From Stereocaulon alpinum (lineage: Eukaryota > Ascomycota > Lecanoromycetes > Lecanorales > Stereocaulaceae): 64,000 nt of DNA. The DNA lies in assembly GCA_018257865.1 (NCBI GenBank), contig JAEUBA010000002.1, positions 310,001 through 374,000 of the forward strand, given 5' to 3'. This document shows positions 54,882 through 64,000 of the stretch, piece by piece. A program made the translations under genes and the position numbers. The notes beneath the pieces are model-generated. The model did not search any database and was not told the DNA's origin. It saw only the letters and a list, made by a program, of their open reading frames with translations. Position 1 is the stretch's first letter, and each line of letters begins with the position of its first letter.

Positions 54882-55739
54882 ATGGATGAATTCGAAGGGT
54901 CCTATGCGCCTCAATCGCCCGACCTCTCGGGTTTCCAATCATACGACGAACCCGAGACCTTCCAAAACTCGTACTACCCGCCTCAGCCCCAACAAACAAC
55001 TTACAATACCTCCGCCACCTCATACTTACATCAACAACCCTCGAATCACGATCCATTTGGCTTCGGCCAACAGCAACAGACATCACAGAATCCGTACCAG
55101 CAAATACCACATACGGGGAGCATGCCTGCGCATAATGGCAAAATGAAGGCGCAGCATGCGGATGATGAGTATATGCCTGACGCTTCAACGATGGGGAAGG
55201 GTGGTGGTGGTGGGGTTGGGAGGAAGTCAAAGAAGATGAAGACGGAGGAGGAGTATTGCGCAAAACCGGCGCCTGGTGTAGCAGAGGGGATTGAGGTCAA
55301 GACAAAGTTTCCTGTTGCGAGAATAAAGCGGATCATGCAGGCCGATGAGGACGTGGGAAAAGTTGCGCAGGTTACGCCTACGGCAGTCTGTGAGTACGAC
55401 GCTTTAATCCACGATATTACAGCAGCTAATACCACTCCAGCAAAAGCACTCGAACTCTTCATGATCTCCGTCGTCACGAAAGCCGCCGCAGAAGCGCGCA
55501 TAAAATCCTCAAAACGAGTAACAGCCGCGCATTTAAAAGCTGCGGTTGAGAAAGACGAACAGCTTGATTTCTTGGCAGATATTATTGCTAAGGTGCCTGA
55601 TGCGCCTACGGCTAGTAAGAAGGAGGAGAAGGATGATAGCGAAGAGGGGGTTGATAGTGGGAGGAGAAAGAAGAAAAGTGTGGGTGGAGCAGGGGGCGGT
55701 GGGGCAAAGAGAAGGCGAAAGGAGGACGAAGAGTTTTGA
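54882..55739 (+). CDS. BUR6: NC2-alpha / Bur6 (DRAP1) histone-fold transcription repressor
   Basis: NC2-alpha pairs with NC2-beta through histone folds, binds TBP on DNA and blocks or redirects pre-initiation complexes. Exons join(54882..55389,55441..55739), 268 aa. The start is the Met of MDEFEGSYAPQSPDL; the frame upstream is leader. The N-terminus is Gln/Pro/Tyr-rich and disordered. The histone fold spans about residues 140-225 (KTKFPVARIKRIMQADEDVG, VAQVTPTAV, then SKALELFMISVVTKAAAE, RVTAAHLKAAVEKDEQLDFL). The intron 55390-55440 (GTGAGT..CTCCAG, 51 nt) is stop-free and a multiple of three; without splicing it would place 17 foreign residues inside the fold. The C-terminus is acidic then basic (RRKKKS, AKRRRKEDEE), like a nuclear signal. 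Confidence 0.93.
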   Translation: MDEFEGSYAPQSPDLSGFQSYDEPETFQNSYYPPQPQQTTYNTSATSYLHQQPSNHDPFGFGQQQQTSQNPYQQIPHTGSMPAHNGKMKAQHADDEYMPDASTMGKGGGGGVGRKSKKMKTEEEYCAKPAPGVAEGIEVKTKFPVARIKRIMQADEDVGKVAQVTPTAVCEYDALIHDITAANTTPAKALELFMISVVTKAAAEARIKSSKRVTAAHLKAAVEKDEQLDFLADIIAKVPDAPTASKKEEKDDSEEGVDSGRRKKKSVGGAGGGGAKRRRKEDEEF

Positions 55740-56332
55740 GGGTTTTGGGACTCGGAATTGGAGTCCTGAGAAGTGGGCTTGGTGCCACGCGCGGTACGAT
55801 GTATTGTATATGCCTCTTGTGCTTTTGATTCCTTGCATGGCGGCGTTTACATCAGCGATACACAATATGCATCAGCTTGCAGCGATTAATATCTTATGCT
55901 TGTCTCTTCTTTGCTGAGAGAATTGAATTCGATTATCTGAATTGAAATGTGAAGAGGAGTGTGATACGACGGGAAAGGTTATATTGGAGGAAACCATGCC
56001 CTACGGCATGGCGTAGCTCCGTCAATGAGCGAAAATGTTGCTATAGTATGATCTAAACCGCTAACGACAGGAGCCGCTATGGCGGACAGTCCGATCATCG
56101 TTGTTTGCTTCTATAGGTCTAGACTCGCTTCCAAGATTCAGCATGTCACGACTAATCTGAGTGCCCAATAGTGTGAAGGATGTTTCGAGGCGACAGCATT
56201 CGCATTAGAATGCCAAGACTAACCCGGCCAAACTTCGGGACAATATCCAGGTTGGACGCGAACGCGAAACATCCCCAGTAAAAATATTGCAATAGGACGG
56301 TTCGTGCGCCATTGAACGATGCTTTGAGTCTC
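55740..56332. other. intergenic
   Basis: Between NC2-alpha and FHIP on the same strand. No gene is seen. Confidence 0.4.
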
Positions 56333-59283
56333 ATGGATATAGTATGCCTCTAGGTTCCGCCTAATCTCACCGTCAATGTTGACCCATCCTGCAGCTCTCC
56401 AAGCTCGTAGGAAGCCCCAGTCCGTCTCCCTCCAAGCAAGCCAATACCCCTCAGCAACGCTCAATCCGCTTCAAGAAGGTGCACGAACAGCTGCAGGTAC
56501 GAGTATCATTCTACACTAAGTATCATACTTGCTAATCTGCATAGTAGCAAATATGGCGCCGCAACAAATCGAGCAAACAAGACGCCCCGGCGGACACTGT
56601 CCTGATCTGCTTGGAGAGCATGAAGAGGATGCTCCAGGATGAAATACAGACACCTGCGCCTCCCTTGTGCGCTCGACATATCTCTACGTTTAAGGTATAT
56701 AACACTCTAGCGCAGGTAGCTTCTGAGTATTGTGAGGAACCTATCACTTATGAGACACTGGACATCTTCAAGATACTCATTGAAAGCGAAGAGGTGGACT
56801 TTTTGGAAGAGAAGGGCTTTGCGGACGCTTTGATCGGCTTCATCAGCAAGATTTCGACCACAGGACCAGTTATGGTTAGCGTTGACACGGAAGGCAGGAT
56901 TGTGGAGGTGCTTTTTGGGGTTGCATCGAAGTTACGGCTTCAGCCCAAGCTGCTGCCGACTTGGTTCAGACCTGTGATCCAAGACGCGCCTCGCACGAAT
57001 AGTAAAGCGGATAAGGAGGGTTTCCCCTTATTCTACCTAACTCTGGACTACGTACACCATGATGGTAGAGTTGGAGACTTTGCTCGAACCGGACTGCTTT
57101 ATATCATTGAGTCAGCCACGCACTCTGAAGCACTGGAGAAATGGGTTGTCGAGAGCGACCTAGCTACCTTGATGGCAAGCGGTCTAGGAGCGTTATACAG
57201 TCAGCTTAGCAGGTATTCCACATTCCTCGTGCTCAGCTTCGTTGATCGACCTCAGCTGACTGAACCAGGAAGCTCGTCCTATCATTCACCAGAGAATCGA
57301 TGCCTGCAATTCTATCCTTCTCCGAAGCCGCTCGGCCACGGACTCCACCAGATGCGGAGAAGACAACCTCGCCAGATTTTCAAGCACACCTAGCCACCTT
57401 TCTCTCTTATCTTGTTTTCTGGCAGGATATCTTGGAGCATTGCAGTTCCAAGGACGTCAAACACTCTCTTCTCGATCACTTCAAATTCTTATTCCTACAG
57501 CAACTACTGTACGCGAACCTATGTCTCTTGGAACGGAATAATCATGCTAAAGGACGCGCATAGATACCCTTCGCTAATTGAATCGTCCGACATTGATGGA
57601 GGCTCTTCTGTAGCTGTCCTGACCTACCTGAGATGTATCATTGAATCAATTGACCATGCCGAGCTCCTGCACGTCACATTACAGTACCTGCTAGCTCTTC
57701 CGGACAAGGCTGAGGAGGAGTCAGCATCAGCGCGACCAACAACGCTGGCAAGACGTCGAAAGTCACAGACACTCATCTCAACTCTAGCTCAAGGACAAGA
57801 AAAGCCTATGCCTGACCTCTTTACGCTTGTCGACCTAGTTCTTACAAGTTTACGATCGCGGAACCAACAGACGGTGACGGTGACGCTTCAGCTGGTCTCT
57901 GTGCTCCTCCGCAGTCAGCATCAGTATGCGGTATCCTCCATCATCAAAAGCCAGCCTTGCTACGATGCACTCCCAGCTAGAACGATCGACGCCCATGTTA
58001 GGGACACTACCGTGCTTTTCTCCTTCGCTGAAGAGCTCTTCGAGCATGATGATCTAGGAGAGCTATATCAGACACATCTGCAAGATGCACAAACCTTACT
58101 CGAATCTCATTGCTGCTCTTCACGACTTCTGGCTCTGCCAGACTCGACTGGGGCAGACCTATCGAGCATTAAGAGGAGTTTTAGAATTGTACAACCACAC
58201 ATGATCCGTCTGGATGATCCACTGATCAAGTCTTTGGTCCATCTACTCGAAGACTTCCTAGTGAACGATATTCGAACCAATTTGAGTCTTACCGAGACGT
58301 TTTCAACATTAGCATCTTGTGGCAATACACGTCTGGATTGCTGGCTTCTGGGGGATCCTGTCCAGCGCGAGGATCCCCACGATCATGATGCCGCCCCAGA
58401 CGATGATGCTGGTGCCTCAGACCATAACGACACCATCACGATCAACAAGGACATTGAAAGCAAGATGGGCGCTTCCGAGATCACTCTGAGACCCCGTGAC
58501 TTCACAGCCTCTGACCAAGCCCTGATTGGACCCACGCATACTAATTCCCCTGTGTTCACCGCCCTCGATAGCCTTGTGCGGCAAGTCGACAGGTTCCGCC
58601 ACGAGATCCAGGAATTCGACATATACTTGGCTGAGCGCCGACACGTCTTCAGGATTGGCGAGGATATAGATAAGGCAGTAGCAAACGACATACCTCCATC
58701 ACGACGATCTCATGACTCATCCAGGCCTTCTCACTCCCAGGTTCGAGGCGTCCCGCAAATTGGCTCTATCTCGCAACGGCTGAGATCCGACGCTTCTTCA
58801 GCTAATGTTTCTCGTTCGAGCTCTCCAAGAGGTAGACAGCTGAACGACTCTTCCACGTCTACACTTGTTGGACGACTCAATCACTTGCGAATATCACCCT
58901 CACCCAGCCCTTCCAAACCTGGGTCTAGAACTTTCTCGCCATCACCACTCCACAAAGACGCCGTTCCGTCGGACTCCGTCCCGTCCACGCCACAGAAATG
59001 TGCCCATACACCGATGGGGCCGGCAGATGCTCTCCGTCGGAATATTAGGGTCAAGGCGAGACATGACAACGTTGGGTCTGAGACGCCGGACATTGGAGGT
59101 AGCGAGACGACCAGTATACGGAGTGTGTCCGTCTCGCCCGACGCGAAGTATGTCGACTATACGAAAGAGGTCACACTGAATCATCTCTTGACGAACGTTA
59201 TCATGTTACAGGAATTCATCCTGGAACTGGCGGCTATAGTAGAAGTTAGGGCGAGCTTGTTTGGAGAAGTCCAGTTTGTATAA
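56333..59283 (+). CDS. fhipA: FHIP, FTS and Hook-interacting protein (RAI16-like)
   Basis: In Aspergillus, FhipA with Hook and FTS links early endosomes to dynein. Exons join(56333..56341,56395..56496,56548..57212,57269..57508,57564..59283), 911 aa. Exon 1 is only nine bases (ATG GAT ATA), which yields MDILSKLVGSPSPSPSKQ, close to the family's MDFW-type start. The helical core follows (RFKKVHEQLQ; QIWRRNKSSKQD; DIFKILIESEEVDFLEEKGF; LLPTWFRPVI; FPLFYLTLDYVHHDGRVGDF). ATFLSYLVFWQDILEHC and LVDLVLTSLRSRNQQTVTVT are typical. The C-terminal part is Ser/Pro-rich, then ends LNHLLTNVIMLQEFILELAA...RASLFGEVQF as in homologues. Joins keep phase. The micro-exon is the only speculative piece; the rest is firm. 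Confidence 0.9.
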
Positions 59284-60551
59284 TGTTCAAATCAAGACCA
59301 TATCTTGATATCTTCAAACACTATAAAAAACTGCTGAGCAATAATTCATGACCTTACCGATGAAAGTGATCAGCTTTCCAACAAAAGGATCTATAAGCAT
59401 AGTCCACAATTCAGTCCCACCTCATTCTTCGGCGCCAAGATCTTGAGAGCTTCCTCATGACACGTATGAGTCCTGTTAACACAATCCCGCTCAGTGACGG
59501 TAGCTTACTCTGTATGTCGAGATCGAGATGTATGTGCAGGGTCCTTTCGAATCAAATTCAACGTAAGAGAGAGTCTAGAGTACGACTCGAGTGCGCACTC
59601 ATGTATCTTACGTACTCTATATATCTTACGCACCACGCATTCATACTTTGCGTACTCTACCAACCTTACGCGCATTCCCTACGTACACATTGCGCACTCC
59701 GCTCATGTTTCAATACACATGTTCCAGGGTACCAAAATACATGTATACCAATTTCATCACATATTACCCCAAGAACCTCGATATATACGTACTAACATCT
59801 TCTGCTCACCATACCTGTACGATCTGCGTATCTCCGTCGCACTCTAAGCGAAATACGCAACGTGCGCTTTAATTGCGCAGTGAATCTGTGCCGAATACGC
59901 ACATTGAAGATACATTCGCTGACTGCGTGCTTTGCGGCATACGTATAGCAGGCGTTACACGATATAGCTGGTTTTCAAAAGTACTGTTGTACGTATATCC
60001 AAAGCCATATCTGTATGTGTTCTTTTAGTGCGCAATGCATTTGTGACAAATATGGTTTTAGAGAGCGCGGTGTGTTTGTTGGGGAGTGCGTATTGTGAGT
60101 ATGTGTAGCCGATTTGAATGCGCTTGTCTGGCTGGGTGCTTATTTGTCAAAAGGGTAGCTTGTGTTAAGTGCGCGTTTCTTGACGTTGGGTGCATGTTTT
60201 CGAATGCTAGCTCACATGTATATTTGGAAACCTTGAGTGTGCATGCGTGGTGTAGGCGGAGCATGTATTTTGAGTGCGCATCTTCAATATGTAGTTTGTG
60301 TTAGCATTTTCGAAAGGTCTGTTGCAGGAGTTGAGGCCTTGGAAACGCGGGTTTGATATTGTTCTAGTTCCACTTCTTCTGCTTGATGGGATGTCTTTGG
60401 GGTGATTGCCCGCTCCCTGGTGGTCTCTACTTTCGTGTCATCTACACCGAGTGCATCATTCGCAATGACTACAGTCCCAATCCGTCATTGACTCACATCC
60501 CATGGAAATGAGATCTGATAGCCAATAGAAAGGGGTGTTCTGTCCCTGGCC
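59284..60551. other. intergenic, mostly a short-motif array
   Basis: After about 300 bp of FHIP 3' flank it is filled by the motif array listed next; frames inside it are repeats read through and are not genes. Confidence 0.5.
59585..60290. repeat. array of GAGTGCGC-like motifs that switches orientation
   Basis: About 700 bp with many copies of an 8-10 bp core. The left part mostly shows the CGCACTC/CGTACTC side (TTGCGTACTC, TTACGCGCATTC, ATTGCGCACTC) at intervals of about 18-23 bp; the right part shows the GAGTGCG side (GGAGTGCGTATTG, GAATGCGCTTG, AAGTGCGCGTTTC, GAGTGCGCATC). The first copy is a perfect 12-bp palindrome, GAGTGCGCACTC, at about 59588. The centre near 59870-60030 has both. 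It codes for nothing recognisable. Boundaries are approximate. Confidence 0.55.
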
Positions 60552-61586
60552 TCATCCCTTCTCCCCATGCTCAGTCCCGGAGATTCGAGCTCTTTTCACT
60601 TCAAGGAGCCGTGCGCTTGTATGGGGCCAGAAAGCGACATTCATGTTCAGGTCTCGGCCGTCAAGGCTGGCTGAGAAAGGCGGCTGTGCGTCTTTTGGAA
60701 ATCGTAGCTGGAAAGTTTGTGAACGTGACATAGATCGCTCGATGTAATTGATCAGTTGTGCATAGCTCAAGGTGACATAGTCCGTTCCCGAGGCCTCAAT
60801 CTGGTCAATCTGTTCCTGGGATAGGATCTTTGGGAGCTGGTCCCAAAAAAGATATGTCTGTCCAGCTCTAGGTGACTGGGGATCATCATGAAGACGAAAG
60901 GCACCAGACTGCTGCCTGGAAGGCATTCGAGATAGATATAGGTTGGCTGGTCCTCATAGGCACTAAGCAATGTGAGCAAGTCGCTCAACACATATTACGT
61001 AATATTGGGGAGGAAGTAGGTTTGGTGGAGCGAGGTACGATCGCTTCGTGAACGCCATCCCAATATTCCCGTTCTTTGAATTGTCAGGTATTGGCGTCGC
61101 AAAATGAGCTGTAGATGTAGACTTACCAAATGCATTGTGAAGATGAGAGATGCGTGGAGCAGCGCTGGGCTCATCTCTGGTTGGGCTTCGAATCTCTATT
61201 GACATGTTCAATCCCCTTCGATGTAGACAGTTGTCGAAAGGCTTGTTATGTGTTTTCCCCAAAGACGTGTCCACGTGGGCTCGTGTATCTCTGATCGGGC
61301 GGGCTGCCGGGTTCACACCAATAGCGACAGATGGCTCTTTAGTATGTGGATTTTGCGACTGATTAGAGATACCAAGTGGTTCCTGGGCCCTCATTCGCTC
61401 CATGACTTCTCCAACCCTATGCTCATCGACCAGCCGAAGTAAAAATCTTTTGTCATCCCTTCCTCTCCACCAGTCTTTCATCTTGTCAATGTCAAGCACG
61501 ACAAAATCCGACAGCAGAGCGTAAGGAACGGCCAACACGCAAAGCATACAGGTCGCTGGACTAAGTTTGGAGAGGATCTCAGTCAA
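60552..61586 (-). CDS. unknown gene, exon structure unresolved
   Basis: I do not recognise this gene. Two protein-like segments lie on the minus strand. The upstream one (60963-61586) opens MTEILSKLSPATCMLCVLAV, which recalls an F-box start (inference), and continues with charged, partly disordered text. The downstream one (60552 to about 60911) is dense and ordered-looking (GQTYLFWDQLPKILSQEQID; TDYVTLSYAQLINYIERS; TFQLRFPKDAQPPFSASLDG). Between them a DQPTYIYLECLP segment sits in another frame. A splice at GTAATA..TATGAG would join the first to this middle piece, but I found no clean join into the last. It is either a gene with an intron I misplaced or one with a frameshift. Coordinates bracket the block and are not exact ends. 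Confidence 0.4.
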
Positions 61587-62036
61587 GACTAGGCGGGCTC
61601 AACCTTTTTGGTATTGGTGATTGCCGGCACCCACAGTTTTGTGGGCCGCCACATACACCTTTTTGGTCAGCAAGAGCCCGTTATTCCTTTTCATTCGTAC
61701 CTCTTCGAGATCAAGGCGTCGCAAAAACTTATCCATGTCCATACTCGAGGGTCTGTCGGACTCATCTACGGGATGAACACCGCTTTGCTCTGATTATCGT
61801 CAACGGTGTCACCCGATGGGGGATGGAAGGGTATCGTACCTTGTATGCTGTTGAAGCCATGACGTTCTTGAGCGCTCCTCGCCCCATACCAAACCCAGCC
61901 GTTACTAAGGATACGCGGAGGCTGATGTAGCGCGAAGATTTCGTGTATCTTCAGTGACTCGACTGAATGCTACAAGCTCTCATTATGCTCTACATCTTTC
62001 CACCAGGTCTTTAGCAGATCCATGTTTGTTCTACCC
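61587..62036. other. intergenic
   Basis: 450 bp between two unresolved minus-strand blocks. Nothing is seen. Confidence 0.35.
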
Positions 62037-63326
62037 TTAATTTTTGATGAATCGAGCTTCCCAATGCCCAACATCACAGTGACACCAAATTTCGGGGCCG
62101 ATGTTGTGACGAAGCGCTGCAAGTATTGAATTGAAATACGTGTTTGTACCGTGACGTGGATTATCGAGCGACTTCTTATGCGTTTCGAAGCACGCCATTT
62201 GTTTCAGAGCTGGGGAGGCGTTCCTGTGACCATCGATCTCCTTTTCTGAGGCTCTCAACGACTCTACGATTTGCTCCATAGTGAACGTAGCGAGTACCTA
62301 GAGGTCACGGAAGAGAACACTTAGCAACTACTCTGACTGGTTGGAAATCCAAGGAGAAGGTGGGAGGAGTTGACAAAAGTCTTTCAGGTAGGAATTGGTA
62401 ATCTACAACGTAATTGTTGAATCTTCTTAGTTCTCTTCCGCGCTGCCCATTACACAATCCCGAGCGATCGAAAGTATGGGCGGCCATTTGGCATAGTACG
62501 TTCCTCAGATTCCCGTGGTTTGCTCTAACGAGGCAATTGAACCAAGATGCATGATTGGGTGAGCCATATCTTTCTCTGGTCGACACGATGGTAGACAATA
62601 GTGTGCCGTATTCCGCATGTAATATTGGACATCTGTTCCGATAGTCTCGTGCCTGATTCGTTGACGTCTTTGGGCGATGTTCTTAAGGAAGGATGGCTCA
62701 TCGCGTTACTCCTTCCAGCTACTCCGCTTGCTTTTCTTGTGATTTGGCGAATAGTTAGGACAGGAAGAGCGTCGTCACAGCTTGATATATCTTCTAGACT
62801 GGCAAGATAGTAATGATTCTTGGCTAAGACAAGATGTGTATTAACTCTGACTGAAGCTTTCTCCTTCTTCGTTGTCGAGACTGGGTTCCTCACAATCAAG
62901 CAAACTCACGTCTGCGCGTTGGCCACACGTCAAGCACGGGTGGTAGACGTCCCAGTTGTCCACTAGCACACCATGAATAAGCACAGCCGATTAGAGCGAA
63001 CAACATAGGATGTTCATAAGTGTCTGCTTTCAGAGTATCCAGAGCATTTGTTGAGATAGCAACACCTGACGCAATCTAGGTTTGCCATCTTCTGGCGCTG
63101 AGCCTTGGAAAACAAGCCGTGGTTTCTTCAGCTTGCCAAGGCACTCATGTAGCCCGACCGGCTTATTCGTGGCCGCGTACGCGCAATTATAGCGAACGAG
63201 ACAAGGAGAACATAACCGAGGTGGATAATCAAGAGATGCCCTCACAGCCTTAATGTGACTAGCTATCACCCTACTGATTGTCTCAATTACTTCCTGCGGC
63301 TCTAAGTTGACAAGTAAGTTATACAA
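62037..63326 (-). CDS. gene-like block, multi-exon or decayed, unknown
   Basis: Several natural-looking peptides follow one another in different minus-strand frames: LEPQEVIETISRVIASHIK (63030-63326), then DTYEHPMLFALIGCAYSWC, then HLVLAKNHYYLASLEDISSC (62525-62899), then LVRANHGNLRNVLCQMAA (62305-62598), then MEQIVESLRASEKEIDGH with ALRHNIGPEIWCHCDVGHW (62037-62279). Some joins work: GTGAGT near 62911 ending at an AG before the STTKKEK text, and GTCAGA..CTCTAG joining FQP to VLATFTMEQ. Others fail. The order and constant strand argue for one gene; the failed joins argue for decay. I recognise no family. Ends are approximate. Confidence 0.35.
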
Positions 63327-64000
63327 ATTCTTTTCCGTTAGTCTGGAAATTGCTGGGTTTCAAAGGCGGCCAATCGAAAGATACTCTTCGAAATCTTGAT
63401 GCTCTACGCTGACGTGATCTTGTGGTGGGGCTTTCATACTTCGTCGTGGCATCTCATTCGTTCTTCGTCAGCTTCGCTGGGCATTTCTTATCACGTCACG
63501 AAATGTTCCACGTACGGATTCTGATGGGTCCAGGCTGCCATCTCGAACACCTCGAAACTTCCGACAGCTCACATGTGGAGGTCCAGAGCCGCTACCACTT
63601 AGTCTAGACACCTGACCGTCGAGTGAGTAATTCGAATCTATTGCAAAGGCTCGCAGTACGATGGTCGCTTGTACAAGTCATTGAAGGCGCGTGATCCGCG
63701 GGAGAAAGATGTGGACTTGGACTAGACGCATACTTCCGCTTCGTTGCCTAATCCAATACCTATCTAGAGCAACCAAGTCTCAGTGAGTTCATGTCAGCCC
63801 ACAAGTGAGAAGAAAGAGGGCGATCTTGCGAGTGAGTCACTGGAGACGTCCGCGGATGGTCCCGAGGTGTGGTCAGAATGCTTACTTAGCATCAGCTGAC
63901 TATCCGTCAATGGCTACATTAAGACACGCTCTCTGTCCTCTTCAATGTTTTAGAGTCCGCTTTCTTTGGCTTTCGCACAGGCCTTTTCATCAGCTCTAAC
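63327..64000. other. right edge of window, nothing firm
   Basis: May contain the 5' part of the minus-strand block (a short EHQDFEEYLSIGRL-like frame near 63363-63405) or a gene that continues past the window. No supported feature. Confidence 0.3.

Noticed and set aside
59457..59872. Overlapping plus-strand frames in the motif array (repeated SYFAY/RIHTLRT text)
   Set aside because: They are the short repeats translated; no start context or domain.
1..64000. CRISPR array, operon or bacterial-type system
   Set aside because: The window is eukaryotic (spliceosomal introns throughout); no regular repeat-spacer pattern is present.

Overview
This 64-kb window is nuclear DNA from a filamentous ascomycete (Pezizomycotina). 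Genes are split by short introns of about 48-85 nt with GT..AG ends, and branch sites such as CTGAC are often visible. The gene set is typical of moulds: Snx41/Atg20, a kinesin-14 like KlpA, FHIP, a HET-domain relic, a DUF7730-like gene, GH76/Dfg5 and patatin-like genes. One AT-rich island looks like the product of RIP. A Dothideomycete is my best guess for the class, but that is weak inference. All exon boundaries were chosen by hand from reading frame, splice signals and remembered family patterns.

Left part (1-24 kb): the 3' end of an unknown gene; coronin (-); TIM23 (-), head to head with a 1.7-kaa TRM732/THADA tRNA-methylation partner (+); two single-pass membrane proteins of unknown function (+); a short-chain dehydrogenase (-), head to head with Snx41/Atg20 (+); a GPI-anchored GH76 Dfg5-type wall enzyme (+). 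Two patatin-like genes follow, pointing away from each other. One has lost the catalytic serine motif and the other keeps it. A TA-rich, RIP-like island lies at about 24.07-24.38 kb.

Middle part (24-45 kb): a Ubp12-type deubiquitinase; an unknown coiled-coil protein; a 1065-aa protein with a C2HC finger; a DUF7730-like gene; a secreted cysteine-rich protein; a small basic Ser/Thr-rich protein; and a histidine tRNA gene with a 10-nt intron and Pol III terminator. This part has long gene-poor stretches (37.6-39.4, 40.2-42.7 and 44-45.6 kb). They hold strand-asymmetric and polypyrimidine tracts but no gene I can defend.

Right part (45-64 kb): kinesin-14 (-), head to head with a Loa1/Vps66-type acyltransferase (+); an unknown conserved-looking protein; a HET-domain pseudogene; the NC2-alpha (Bur6/DRAP1) histone-fold repressor; FHIP, which links dynein and Hook to early endosomes, with a 9-nt first exon; an unusual array of GAGTGCGC-type motifs that switches orientation part way; and two minus-strand gene-like blocks whose exon structure I could not resolve.

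The genes form no single pathway. This is a housekeeping backbone (import, tRNA modification, trafficking, cytoskeleton, ubiquitin, transcription) with accessory insertions. The most useful results are corrected gene models, notably four introns that are multiples of three and free of stops, so a plain ORF reading hides them; the dead/active patatin pair; the tRNA-His intron; and the motif array at 59.6-60.3 kb.
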